Below, in pieces: positions 28,264 to 37,418 of a stretch of DNA of 64,000 nt. The notes under the pieces were generated by a model. The model worked only from the letters and a program-made list of their open reading frames with translations, was not told the origin of the DNA and did no database searches. A program made the translations under genes and the position numbers. The stretch lies in NCBI RefSeq assembly GCF_009740285.1, contig NZ_CP046566.1, positions 2,104,501 to 2,168,500 on the forward strand, read 5' to 3'. Positions within the stretch are counted from its first letter, which is position 1. Each line of letters opens with the position of its first letter. Source of the DNA: Phnomibacter ginsenosidimutans. Its GTDB lineage: Bacteria; Bacteroidota; Bacteroidia; Chitinophagales; Chitinophagaceae.

Positions 28264-28294
28264 AAACGGGGCAGTGATCATCACCGCCCCGTTT
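28264..28294. terminator. Bidirectional terminator
   Basis: A near-perfect palindrome with 13-bp arms (28266-28278 and 28280-28292, one A-C mismatch), extended by AA at the left and TT at the right, with T5 to the right and A-rich sequence to the left. It lies between the convergent genes ending at 28247 (+) and 28298 (-) and can serve both. Confidence 0.85.
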
Positions 28295-28297
28295 TTA

Positions 28298-29557
28298 TTA
28301 TTTACCAAAGAAGAAATATGCTATGACGACCGCTGCTATTACGCCTATGAAATCAGCAATCATGCCGGCCCAAATGGCATAACGCACTTTCTTGATGCCT
28401 ACACTGCCAAAGTACAAGGCAAGAATGTAGAAAGTAGTATCGGCGCTACCCTGGAATGTACTGGCCATTTTGCCCACAAAGCTGTCGGGGCCGTGGGTTT
28501 TAAACACATCCAACATAAGGCCACGGGCACCGCTGCCACTGAATGGTTTCATAATGGCCACGGGCAAAGCCGGCACAAACTCATTGCCAAACCCCATGGC
28601 AGAAAAAGCATACGCAAAACCATTGATGATGAAGTCCAAGGCACCGCTTTCGCGGAACACCCTTATGCCCACCAGCATACCAACGAGGTAAGGAATAATT
28701 TTTACAATCACATCCCAACCGCCTTTGGCACCTTCTATAAAAGCATCAAACACATTCACTTTTTTCCAAAGTCCACCAATGATGAATGAGGCAACGATTA
28801 AAAACAAAATGAGGTTGCCAAAAACCTTGCTGAAGGTTTCACGGGTAAGAAAAACAGGTTCAGAAAAACTAGCCTGAGAAGGAAGTACGCTAATAAAGAG
28901 CATGAAACCCACCACCGCTGCCAGCATGCCAAACAACCACAACGCCAGCACCCGATCGAATTTCAGGCGTTGCCAAAAAGCGGTGACTACAATACTGGCC
29001 AAGGTGGTGATAACTGTACCAAGTACACAAGGAATGAAAACGCTGGTAGGATCGGTAGAACCAGAACTGGCACGGTAAGCAAAAATGCTGAGCGGCAATA
29101 AGGTAAGCCCACTGGTATGCAGCACCAGAAACATGATTTGCGCATTGGTCGCCGTGTCTTTATTGGGGTTCAGCGTTTGCAAACTATCCATGGCTTTGAG
29201 GCCAAATGGCGTGGCGGCATTATCGAGGCCAAGCATGTTGGCACTAAAGTTCATCACCATTTGGCCCATGGCCGGGTGCTTTTCGGGCACTTCCGGAAAC
29301 AACCTTTTGAGAAATGGATTGAGAATGCGGGCCAGAAAATTGATGGCACCAGCCTTTTCGCCAATGTTCATGAGGCCAAGGAAAAAGACCATGACACCGG
29401 TGAGCGGCAATGCTACATCCATTACAGCACCTTTGCCCGATTCAAACATGCCATCAACCAGCCGTTTGAAAATTTCATAGTCTTGAAAAACGATGAGTTT
29501 AACCAAGGCCACCAACAGGCCTACAATGAAAAATGCAATCCAAACGTAATTAAGTGC
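28298..29557 (-). CDS. Nucleoside-recognition membrane protein (SpmA-SpmB fusion type)
   Basis: A 419-residue polytopic membrane protein with about ten hydrophobic segments and two related halves. The first half (FESGKGAVMDVALPLTGVMVFFLGLMNIGEKAG; NFSANMLGLDNAATPFGLKAM near residue 108) matches spore maturation protein A / nucleoside recognition domain; the second half (VNVFDAFIEGAKGGWDVIVKIIPYLVGMLVGI; PFSGSGARGLMLDVF near 330) matches spore maturation protein B. Bacteria that do not sporulate, like this group, carry the fused form; its substrate is unknown. ATG 29557 (MALNYVW) is chosen over the start at 29569. Confidence 0.88.
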   Translation of the reverse strand, partial: ALNYVWIAFFIVGLLVALVKLIVFQDYEIFKRLVDGMFESGKGAVMDVALPLTGVMVFFLGLMNIGEKAGAINFLARILNPFLKRLFPEVPEKHPAMGQMVMNFSANMLGLDNAATPFGLKAMDSLQTLNPNKDTATNAQIMFLVLHTSGLTLLPLSIFAYRASSGSTDPTSVFIPCVLGTVITTLASIVVTAFWQRLKFDRVLALWLFGMLAAVVGFMLFISVLPSQASFSEPVFLTRETFSKVFGNLILFLIVASFIIGGLWKKVNVFDAFIEGAKGGWDVIVKIIPYLVGMLVGIRVFRESGALDFIINGFAYAFSAMGFGNEFVPALPVAIMKPFSGSGARGLMLDVFKTHGPDSFVGKMASTFQGSADTTFYILALYFGSVGIKKVRYAIWAGMIADFIGVIAAVVIAYFFFGK

Positions 29558-29892
29558 CATGCAAACCAAATGAGGTTGCCAATATCCTTAATCCCGTTGA
29601 TATTGCATCAATTCGAGCACAAACTTTCTGGGCTTCTTCTTCTTTCTACAGCAGGTGATGAATGCGACGCATCATCAGTGCAAATAAATAATTGAGCATT
29701 GCGTGTGATTTTATAATTGGTTGACAAATTTGATTCCAAAACCGCTGCACGTTTCGTTAAATACGTAAGCTGCCAATCTTCGGGATGAGCCACGCTTTTT
29801 TACGGATAAACGCAGCTACACCACTTCAATAAAGACAGTTTAACAGCCAAATAGTTTATTGCCCCTACTTTTGCAGCCTCAAAAAATATACT
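29558..29892. other. Divergent intergenic region upstream of ychF
   Basis: About 335 bases between the SpmAB-like gene (-) and ychF (+). The ychF promoter box is at 29866-29873. A small inverted repeat (TGATGAATGCG / CGCATCATCA, about 29656-29677) is present. On the minus strand an open frame of 61 codons (29608-29793) could encode a short protein beginning MAHPEDWQLTYLTKR; it has no recognisable motif, so I do not call it as a gene. Confidence 0.45.
29866..29873 (+). promoter_or_regulatory. Bacteroidota -7 promoter box for ychF
   Basis: TACTTTTG, an exact TAnnTTTG match, with CAG following as at sucD and DUF983; 19 bases before the ychF ATG at 29893. No convincing TTG -33 element. Confidence 0.6.
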
Positions 29893-30994
29893 ATGGCATT
29901 GCAGGCAGGCATCGTAGGGTTGCCAAACGTGGGTAAATCAACCTTGTTCAACGCGGTTAGTAATAGTGCCAAGGCGCAGGCCAGCAACTATCGCTTTTGT
30001 ACCATCGACCCCAACGTGGGTTTGGTGGATGTACCCGATCCGCGGCTGGATAAACTCCGGGATTTGGTCATACCTGAACGTGTGGTGCCTACCCAAATCG
30101 AAATTGTGGACATTGCCGGACTGGTGCGTGGCGCCAGCAAGGGCGAAGGTTTGGGCAACAAGTTTTTGGCCAATATTCGTGAGGTTGATGCCATCATTCA
30201 TGTGGTACGCTGCTTTGAAGATGAGAATGTACTGCGGGAAGAAGGCGCCATCAACCCTGTAAGTGATAAAGAAATCATTGATACCGAGCTGCAGTTGAAA
30301 GACCTCGACAGCGTGGAGAAGAAAATAGCCCGCATTGAAAAGCAAGCCAAAAACGGCGATGCCAAAATGAAGGCAGAACTGGATGTATTGCAGCGCTGCA
30401 AAGCACATCTGGAACAGGGCAAAAGCATTCGTTCACTCGACTTAGGCAACGAAGAAAAACCTGCAATTGCTGATTTGTTTTTGCTGTCTGCAAAGCCAGT
30501 GTTGTATGTAGCCAACGTGGACGAAGCCTCCATGCAAACGGGTAACAAATACAGCGAAGCATTACAAGCCATGGCTGATGCAGAAGGTGCCGGCATCATC
30601 ATCATGAACAACTCTATTGAAGCGCAGATTACCGAAATGGAAGACCCTGCAGATAAAGAACTGTTTATGTCGGAATACCATATGGAAGAGCCAGCCTTGC
30701 ACCGCCTGATTCGTTCGGTGTATAAGCTTGCTGAAACTGCAAACCTATTTTACCGCAGGGGTAAAAGAAGTACGTGCATGGACCATTCAGGAAGGTTGGA
30801 AAGCGCCACAGGCCGCCAGCGTTATCCATACCGATTTTGAAAAAGGATTCATCAAGGCAGAAGTGATAGCTTACAACGACTTTGTACAATATGGTTCGGA
30901 AGCCGCCTGCCGCGACAACGGTAAACTTCGGATTGAAGGAAAAGAATACATTGTAAAAGACGGCGACATCATGCACTTCCGTTTCAACGTATAA
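29893..30994 (+). CDS. ychF: Redox/ribosome-associated GTPase (ATPase) YchF, frameshifted
   Basis: An Obg-family P-loop protein that prefers ATP and binds ribosomes. The first frame shows the Walker [13 protein letters not shown] near residue 8, FCTIDPNVG (G2), [20 protein letters not shown] (G3), and the coiled-coil insert. The TGS-like C-terminal domain ([43 protein letters not shown]) is in the next frame. One extra base near 30727 breaks it: removing it gives [22 protein letters not shown], aligning residue by residue with the family, and a 366-residue protein (363 in E. coli). This shift is not in a homopolymer longer than two. A strong terminator follows at 31020-31048. Confidence 0.95.
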
Positions 30995-31019
30995 CGTAGT
31001 TGAAGCTTTGTATAAAAGA

Positions 31020-31048
31020 AAAACCGCAGCCTTACAGACTGCGGTTTT
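31020..31048. terminator. Bidirectional terminator overlapping the 3' end of the PHP phosphatase gene
   Basis: Perfect 10-bp inverted repeat (AAAACCGCAG at 31020-31029, complement at 31039-31048), loop of 9, with T6 on the plus side and A-rich sequence on the left. It terminates ychF on the plus strand. On the minus strand the right arm is formed by the last codons of the phosphatase gene, so the terminator reaches into coding sequence. Confidence 0.85.
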
Positions 31049-31772
31049 TTAATAGCTTGATGCGTTCCAAACGCTTGATGATATTTTTATCGGCTGCCAA
31101 TTTTTGCAACGCTGCCAGATGCCTGTCGTGGTGCAAATCGGTACCTACCCAGGTTACTAACTGCTCATCCAAAAGCTTTTCGGCAACCTTCTGCGAAGGC
31201 TTTCCATAATAGCCAGTCAATGACAAAATGTTGATTTGTAAATCGGCGCCAGCATCCACGAAAGATTCGTATTTATCGAAGCGATCGAAGTAAAACGGAT
31301 AGCGTTCCGGGTGTGCCAGAATGGGCTCATACCCTTTGGTTTGCAATTGAAAAATCATCTCCCGGATATTGGGCGATTCGAAAGCAAAACTCATTTCGAT
31401 GAGTATGCGTTTGCCGGGTAATTCTACCAAATCATTTTTTTCAAGAATAGCCTCAAAATCATAATCGGTCATGTACTCCGCAGAAAAACCTTTGAGACTT
31501 GTCCACCCTTTTTCATCCGTTGCTGTCTTCAATTTCCGATAGGCATCTTCAATGCTTGTTGGTGTATTGGGATGCACTTCTCCCAACACATGCGGTGTAC
31601 AATACACTGTATGATAACCCAACTGCATCAAAGATTCCAGCAAAAACAAAGAGGTATCTACATCGGGGCTCCCATCGTCGATACCTGGTAACAAATGATT
31701 GTGCATGTCTGCACCAATGCATGACAGTGTATCTGATATAGCTGGTTCTTTTTTCTTAAAAAATGAAAACAT
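31032..31772 (-). CDS. CpsB/YwqE-type PHP-domain protein tyrosine phosphatase
   Basis: A 246-residue metal-dependent phosphatase of the PHP fold. In Gram-positive relatives CpsB/YwqE removes phosphate from the tyrosine kinase that controls capsule or exopolysaccharide length. It shows ADMHNHLLPGIDDG near residue 20 (metal-binding HxH and D), YCTPHVLGEVHPNTP near 57, and HPERYPFYF near 156. It follows the CapD/WbpM-like gene by 62 bases on the minus strand, which supports a role in surface polysaccharide synthesis. No BY-kinase or Wza/Wzc gene is in the window. The stop codon lies within the bidirectional terminator. Confidence 0.87.
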   Translation of the reverse strand: MFSFFKKKEPAISDTLSCIGADMHNHLLPGIDDGSPDVDTSLFLLESLMQLGYHTVYCTPHVLGEVHPNTPTSIEDAYRKLKTATDEKGWTSLKGFSAEYMTDYDFEAILEKNDLVELPGKRILIEMSFAFESPNIREMIFQLQTKGYEPILAHPERYPFYFDRFDKYESFVDAGADLQINILSLTGYYGKPSQKVAEKLLDEQLVTWVGTDLHHDRHLAALQKLAADKNIIKRLERIKLLKNRSL

Positions 31773-31834
31773 GCGAATGATTCAGCTACCCTATTTTCTG
31801 GCAGTGAGCTACGAAAATACGTAATGGAAAATGG

Positions 31835-33814
31835 TTAATTGGATGCAGTTACCTGCGTTTTGTTCATTTCGTCAAACGACTGATAAATAGAGTTGTTGCT
31901 GATATACTCAGGCACCATGCGTTTCATTTGACGCACCACATTTTCGTCGTTGTTTTGAAAGGCTTCCTGCAGCAAGGCATCGATGGCTTTGTTAATGGCA
32001 TAGAAGTCATATTCGGCCACCCTGGCTATCAATATTTTCTTGTGGTGTGTTGGAACAACCTCTTCCTTTTTATTGAGCAGTTCTTCGTACAATTTTTCGC
32101 CAGGACGCAAACCAGTGAATTTAATTTCAATGTCTTTACCCGGCACATAACCCGCCAGTTTAATCATCTTTCTTGCCAGATCCTGAATGCGAACAGGTTC
32201 GCCCATATCAAACAACAATACCTCGCCCCCATTTCCCATGGTTACTGCTTCCAGCAACAAAGAGCATGCTTCGGGAATGGTCATGAAGAAACGAATGATA
32301 TCGGGGTGCGTCACCGTTAGCGGTCCGCCAGCAGCTATTTGTTCTTTAAACCTTGGAATAACCGAGCCATTGGAACCAAGTACATTTCCGAAACGAGTAG
32401 TAATAAACTTAGTATGTGTTTTGTGTACCGGAAGACCGTTTTCAGATACGGCATTTGAAGCCAAATGAACGACCTTCTTATCACGGTTACCCAATGATTG
32501 GCAATAGATTTCTGCAATACGTTTGCTCGCCCCCATGACATTTGTCGGATTGATGGCTTTGTCGGTAGACACCAGCAAGAAACGTTCTACTTCATATTCA
32601 ATGGAGAGGTCTGCTAAAATTTTAGTGCCCATCACATTGTTGCGAATAGCCTCAGAAGGATGGTACTCCATCATAGGCACATGCTTGTAAGCAGCAGCAT
32701 GAAATACAATCTGCGGGTGGAAACGTTTGAACAAACTTTCCATCGAGCTTTCTTCACGAACATCACCAATAAATAAGGCAATGCTACAATCGGGGAAATG
32801 ATTTCTCAGTTCGTATTCCAGTTCGTAGAGGCCGGTTTCATTTTGGTCGCAAAGAACCAATACCGAAGGTTTGATGCTTGCTACTTGCCGGGCCAATTCG
32901 CTACCGATAGAGCCCGCTGCACCCGAAATCAGAATACGCTTACGGGAAATAAGATCTGTAACCTGCTGGTTTTGCAGTTTGATTTGCGGCCTACCCAACA
33001 ACTCTTCAATTCGGATTTCCTTGAGTTGGGTAATGTTCAGCTGGCCACGAATCCATTGATCAATGGGAGGAATATTCCTCACCTGAATATCGTTTGCCAA
33101 GCAAAAATCAACAACCTGATTTTTGACATCCGCTTCCATTTCGGGTTTGGCAAACAATATCATACCTACCTCACCCCATTCTTCTATTACGTTTTGAAGT
33201 TGGTCGAGGCTGTAAATTTTGATGTTGTCGATGGTTTTACCAACGTAAGAAGGATCGTCATCTACAAATCCAACGACTTTATATTGCTGATTGCTTGCCT
33301 GCTCAATGGTCGTTTTCAATTGCGAACCGTTTATTTCGCCACCATAGATAAGTACATTGGTTTGCTGCCCCAAACTGAGGCTGGCACGGTACCAGGTTTT
33401 TACAATCAACCGATAGGCCACCATCATGAAGGAGCCCGACAGCAACGTAATAATTAAAATTGAAGTTGGAATCAGTACATGCGTCTGCCCAAAAGCGATC
33501 ATACCAATGTTGATGGTACAAAGCATCAAAAACGAGGCAAACAAGGCAGTGGTGGTGCGGATAGCTTCGGCAAAACCAGAAAAACGGATAATGCCCTGGT
33601 ATGTTTTAAAAACAAAAAAGAACAACGAATTAGTAATGATAACCAGAATGAGGTGTGTAAACAATGTTCCGGCGAGTACTACCTTAAAATCGAAATTGAA
33701 GCGCAGCAGGTTGGCGATAATGACCGACAAAGCGCCTATGAATGTGTCGAAAAGAAAGACCATCCATTTCGGTGCCACTTGATGGCTCAGCAGATACTTT
33801 CGAACCTTGTACAC
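31835..33814 (-). CDS. CapD/WbpM-like nucleoside-diphosphate-sugar 4,6-dehydratase
   Basis: A 659-residue membrane-bound polysaccharide biosynthesis protein. Four or five hydrophobic segments fill the first about 140 residues, followed by a small Rossmann-like domain (VLIYGGEINGSQL near 153) and then the catalytic SDR domain starting at ISGAAGSIGSELARQV near 295. The SDR part has FHAAAYKHVPMMEYHP near 370 and STDKAINPTNVMGASKR near 410, with Met in place of the usual Tyr, typical of the long CapD/WbpM group. It is expected to convert UDP-GlcNAc to the 4-keto-6-deoxy sugar used for QuiNAc or FucNAc units. Neighbouring PHP phosphatase and flippase fit a surface-glycan block. Confidence 0.92.
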   Translation of the reverse strand: MYKVRKYLLSHQVAPKWMVFLFDTFIGALSVIIANLLRFNFDFKVVLAGTLFTHLILVIITNSLFFFVFKTYQGIIRFSGFAEAIRTTTALFASFLMLCTINIGMIAFGQTHVLIPTSILIITLLSGSFMMVAYRLIVKTWYRASLSLGQQTNVLIYGGEINGSQLKTTIEQASNQQYKVVGFVDDDPSYVGKTIDNIKIYSLDQLQNVIEEWGEVGMILFAKPEMEADVKNQVVDFCLANDIQVRNIPPIDQWIRGQLNITQLKEIRIEELLGRPQIKLQNQQVTDLISRKRILISGAAGSIGSELARQVASIKPSVLVLCDQNETGLYELEYELRNHFPDCSIALFIGDVREESSMESLFKRFHPQIVFHAAAYKHVPMMEYHPSEAIRNNVMGTKILADLSIEYEVERFLLVSTDKAINPTNVMGASKRIAEIYCQSLGNRDKKVVHLASNAVSENGLPVHKTHTKFITTRFGNVLGSNGSVIPRFKEQIAAGGPLTVTHPDIIRFFMTIPEACSLLLEAVTMGNGGEVLLFDMGEPVRIQDLARKMIKLAGYVPGKDIEIKFTGLRPGEKLYEELLNKKEEVVPTHHKKILIARVAEYDFYAINKAIDALLQEAFQNNDENVVRQMKRMVPEYISNNSIYQSFDEMNKTQVTASN

Positions 33815-33861
33815 GGAATAGGATTTTTGTTTGGGTGAGTAAGAGGTTTGCAGTCAGTACC

Positions 33862-33931
33862 TATTCCCGTCAAATGTATGCCTATCCGTTATATTCACCA
33901 ACGGACAGGCATACATTTTATTAGCGGGAAT
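33862..33931 (-). terminator. Long hairpin downstream of the FKBP lipoprotein gene
   Basis: A 19-bp stem (33872-33890 with 33900-33918) with one A-C mismatch and a 9-base loop, embedded in a further inverted repeat (TATTCCCG at 33862-33869, CGGGAATA at 33924-33931). It lies about 50 bases past the FKBP stop on the minus strand. A terminator is the simplest reading, but the length of stem and the nested outer repeat are unusual. Confidence 0.6.
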
Positions 33932-33978
33932 AAATATTTAAGCTGCTGTAATGCAATACTTTAGACATAGAAAACGGA

Positions 33979-34909
33979 TTAATGCCCATGTGGGTCTTGT
34001 GTTGGAGCCTGTGCCGGCGCCACGTTTGGCTTTACATCCATAACTTCCAAATCGAAGATCAAATCGCTGAATGCTGGCAGTTTTTCGCCTTGTGCGTTGG
34101 AACCGTAAGCCAACATAGCAGGTACAAATAATTTCGCCTTAGTACCCTTGTTCAACAATACGATTGCATCATCCCAGCCGGGAACAACCGCACCTGTCTG
34201 TGCTACAAATTCAAATGGCCCAACGTGGCCGAAGGCTGGATCAACATTGGAATCGAACTTGGTACCGTTTTTAAGAGTGCCTGTATAGTTTACACTGATG
34301 AGCAAACCACTATCGGCTTTTGGACCATTGCCCTGACGTTCAATTTTAATGAATACGCCTTTGGGTGTTTTGGTGTAACCCGAAATTTTCTGCTCTTTCA
34401 GATACTCTTCCATAGCAGCAATTTCACGTTGTGTTTCTTTCTGGGCTTCCTGTTCCTGATCCTTATAGATTTCTTCTTGCCTGTTGAAAGTACCTAATAC
34501 AGTAATGTAACCACGAATGGTACCCCCCCTGCTTAAACACATCGTTGTACATGAGGTAGCCACGCTTTTGCATGGTGTCTACATTGCGAATAAAAACAAC
34601 AGAATCACCAATATTCATTTCGCCGAGGAAGTCGGTAAAATCATGCACATTTTTAGCTGAGGTATCAAACTGTCCGTAGGCAGGAATGTGCTTGTAAGTA
34701 TCAACCAACACGCTATCGCCAATGGTAGCCCGGTAGTGCAGCTTTACAAACTGACCCGGCTTTACGGGTTGCTTTTTACCATTGTGAAAAATCTTGTACA
34801 AGATGCCGCTTTGTGTTTTTTGATAATCGGCATTGCCGCAGCCCATCAACAAGGCAGCCATGGCCACCGTCAAAAAAAGAAGACTATTTACTTTGCTGTT
34901 CAGTTTCAT
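33979..34909 (-). CDS. FKBP-type peptidyl-prolyl isomerase lipoprotein, frameshifted
   Basis: A lipoprotein of about 309 residues with lipobox LLMGC near residues 18-22. The first FKBP-like domain (about 35-125: SGILYKIFHNGK, VKLHYRATIGDSVLVDT, FLGEMNIGDSVVFI) and a second full FKBP domain (SVNYTGTLKNGTKFDSN, VVPGWDDAIVLLNKGTKAKLFVPAMLAYGS) are in different frames. The switch is at a run of seven C's (34523-34529); with six the two halves join as FKQGGTIRGYITVLGTFNRQEE. The second domain keeps the conserved Tyr, Asp and Trp of the active pocket, so it should isomerise prolyl bonds or chaperone proteins in the periplasm. The His/Gln/Pro-rich tail is short. The GldI protein of Bacteroidota gliding is a similar lipoprotein, but I cannot say this is it. 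Confidence 0.88.
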
Positions 34910-34959
34910 ACAATGATTTATTGGTTTGACTTTCAGTATTTTACAATGCATTTCAAAAA

Positions 34960-35994
34960 TTACTCAACAGTTTGTTGAACCTCGGTTCCCAATGATGCGG
35001 CGAGGTTAGGCAGCACTTCGTAAAAACGTTTTACCGTTTCTTCGAGACTGGCAGAAGACCGGCCACCGGCAGCATTTTTGTGTCCGCCACCTTCAAAATA
35101 AGCCCGGGCAAATTGATTAACATCTACATCTCCTTTACTTCTGAATGACCATTTCCGTTCTTCATCTCGGTCAATAACGATGGCGGCCATTTTTATGCCT
35201 TGAATGCTCAGCGGATAATTGACCAAGCCCTCTGTATCGCCGGTGGTAATATCAAATTTGTACAAATCAGCTTTGCTGATAACCATCAGCGCCGTATTCA
35301 TTTCGTATATCACTTCCATCCTGTTGAGCAGCACATGACCAATGAAGCGCAGCCTGTTTTCCAGAAAGCTGTCGTAAATATGATCGTGTACCAGCGAATG
35401 TGCAAATCCTGTTTGCTTTAAATGAGCAATCATACTGTGCACGGAGGCTGTGGTAGAAGGAAAACGGAATGAACCCGTATCTGTCATTACCCCTGTATAC
35501 AAACAGCGGGCCATATCTTGGTTGAGTAAGTGGCCACCACCCGATTCAACAATAAAATCATACACCATTTCACAGGTACTGCTTTTGCCTGTATCACTTA
35601 TGCCGTAGGCAAACATGTGCGTTTGCGGCTCCTGATGATGATCAATGAGAATACGTAAACCACCCGCAGCTGCCAATGATGGCTCCATGCGTTTGGTACG
35701 AATGAGTGTATTAAAATCCAGACAAAACAACCAGTCGGCTTCTGCTATGAGTTGATCGGCATGCTTGGTTTTGGCTTCGTAATCAACTACGCTGTCTACG
35801 CCAGGCATCCAGTTGAGAAAAGCGGCCCAATTGGTAGGCGAAATAACTACAGCCTGGTGCCCCAAAGCTGTGAGGTAATGATACAGCCCCAATGTTGAGC
35901 CCATGGCATCCCCATCAGGTTTTTGGTGGCAGGTAATCACCACTTTCTTGGGCGTTTCCTTCAGCAGCGGGTAAAATGTATCGATTGTATTCAT
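34960..35994 (-). CDS. DHH-family phosphoesterase (NrnA-like nanoRNase)
   Basis: A 344-residue cytoplasmic protein with the DHH and DHHA1 domains. The N-terminal part shows ITCHQKPDGDAMGSTLGLYHYL near residue 18 (motif I), FCLDFN near 88, ILIDHHQEP near 112 (DHH motif) and TGVMTDTGSFRF near 165. The C-terminal DHHA1 part ends with YFEGGGHKNAAGG. NrnA degrades short oligonucleotides and pAp. ATG 35994 is chosen because the upstream in-frame extension to 36411 lies inside the flippase gene. It is 50 bases upstream of the FKBP gene on the same strand, which is a known pairing in Bacteroidota. Confidence 0.93.
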   Translation of the reverse strand: MNTIDTFYPLLKETPKKVVITCHQKPDGDAMGSTLGLYHYLTALGHQAVVISPTNWAAFLNWMPGVDSVVDYEAKTKHADQLIAEADWLFCLDFNTLIRTKRMEPSLAAAGGLRILIDHHQEPQTHMFAYGISDTGKSSTCEMVYDFIVESGGGHLLNQDMARCLYTGVMTDTGSFRFPSTTASVHSMIAHLKQTGFAHSLVHDHIYDSFLENRLRFIGHVLLNRMEVIYEMNTALMVISKADLYKFDITTGDTEGLVNYPLSIQGIKMAAIVIDRDEERKWSFRSKGDVDVNQFARAYFEGGGHKNAAGGRSSASLEETVKRFYEVLPNLAASLGTEVQQTVE

Positions 35995-36092
35995 GATGAA
36001 TTGGCCGCAAAATTCTGCCCACAGGGCCTTACAGGCAAATAAATGTTTGCAAGAATTGTCTCTCAGCTGTGTATAAATGCCTTTTGCGGCAG

Positions 36093-37307
36093 TTAGTGAC
36101 CATTCGTAGCTGGGGTGCTTTTCCAAGCTATACCAAAAAGCAGTACAGCAAAAAGTCCGGCACTTGCTAATCCCGCAGCCATACAAATGGCCATTTGTAT
36201 TTGGGAAATGTTGTTGTAGAAATACCAATAATAACCTGCTCCGCAAATGGTGACTATCAGTGCCAACAATATGCACCATAAGTTTTTGTAGAATTTCCCA
36301 TTGCTTGATTGCCAATAACTTAGTGATACATATATACTGTAAGAAATCATACCAATACTTAACGGTACCAGCAACTGACCTACTGAATTGAAGGACGCTC
36401 CAAATAGCCAACCGTACACACTTGCCGGTAGGAAGGAAATGACGACCGCTGCCCCACTCATCGCCAGCAGCAATAACAGCAGCAAACGGAAAAATTTCCG
36501 GTACAGGCTTTTGTCAGGAATTTGCCCTGCATGCTGGCTGTAGAAAATCTGGCCTACGCTTCCGGGCAATAACAGGAGCGCTTCTGCCAGCGCCATGCTA
36601 TTGGAAAACGAACCCAGCAGCGTAGCCGGCAATACAAAAAAGGGCAACCTGTTATTGATTAATCCTACCAACTGAACCGACTGATTGACAGCGCCTGCTT
36701 TCAGCATGGTTTGCAAAAGTGTTGCTTTGCTTGTGGTTTGAATACTGTCTCCTTCAATCGCAGCATCTTTTATCACCAAAAAATATTGAGCTGCCAACGC
36801 AATTGTCCAAACTAGCAACATGGCCAACAGAAAGCCGAGTTTGCCTAAACCTATCGCAATAAATAAGTAAGAAAACAATGCAATACCGGCTGCAGCACCC
36901 GTTCCACTCATATTGAACGCTCCAAACTTTTGCATACCCAACAATACATGCCCCTGAAAAGAAAATACAGCATTACAATAACCAGCAGCCATCAGCAAAA
37001 TGGTTTCTGTAACAGTTAACTGAGCCAAGCAACCAGCCGCTCCACCGGCCAGCAATGCTACAGCTGCGGCCCATTGCAGATAAATATTGCGCAATGCTTT
37101 TCTCGAAAATTGCTGCATCAGATACACCACCGTTGCACCTCCAGCCATATCTGCCAGCAATAATATCAGCGCAATAATCAATGCATAAAGAGCACACACG
37201 CCACGGTCTGCCTCGCCCAATAATTGCGAAAGCAAAACAATGCTGGCAAAGTTGAACAATGCCGTGAGCAACTTAGCCCCCCACGAAAATGCAGCCAGTC
37301 TGTACAT
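36093..37307 (-). CDS. Oligosaccharide flippase-like membrane protein (MOP superfamily)
   Basis: A 404-residue protein with about 12 hydrophobic segments spread over the whole length. It starts with GAKLLTALFNFASIVLLSQLLG and has short polar loops, the pattern of Wzx/MurJ-like MOP exporters that flip lipid-linked sugars across the cytoplasmic membrane. No conserved motif is strong enough to give the substrate. It is placed 98 bases before the DHH gene, divergent from glmS (112 bases), with CapD and the PHP phosphatase further downstream, which suggests a part in surface polysaccharide export. ATG 37307 chosen over 37322. Confidence 0.75.
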   Translation of the reverse strand: MYRLAAFSWGAKLLTALFNFASIVLLSQLLGEADRGVCALYALIIALILLLADMAGGATVVYLMQQFSRKALRNIYLQWAAAVALLAGGAAGCLAQLTVTETILLMAAGYCNAVFSFQGHVLLGMQKFGAFNMSGTGAAAGIALFSYLFIAIGLGKLGFLLAMLLVWTIALAAQYFLVIKDAAIEGDSIQTTSKATLLQTMLKAGAVNQSVQLVGLINNRLPFFVLPATLLGSFSNSMALAEALLLLPGSVGQIFYSQHAGQIPDKSLYRKFFRLLLLLLLAMSGAAVVISFLPASVYGWLFGASFNSVGQLLVPLSIGMISYSIYVSLSYWQSSNGKFYKNLWCILLALIVTICGAGYYWYFYNNISQIQMAICMAAGLASAGLFAVLLFGIAWKSTPATNGH

Positions 37308-37418
37308 TGTTGCGAATATCAATTTTATTTGATTTGCCCACGAACGGGCAGATTGCCTTTATTTTGAATTTAATTTATTAATAGACCTCGTTGGTCAGTA
37401 CAACCCATTGTAAAGAAT

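Noticed and set aside
34523-34529. Programmed frameshifting at homopolymers in FKBP, dut, LytS
   Set aside because: The shifts are in different directions and contexts, no stimulatory structure or slippery pattern is shared, and intact homologues are single-frame. Sequence error is simpler.
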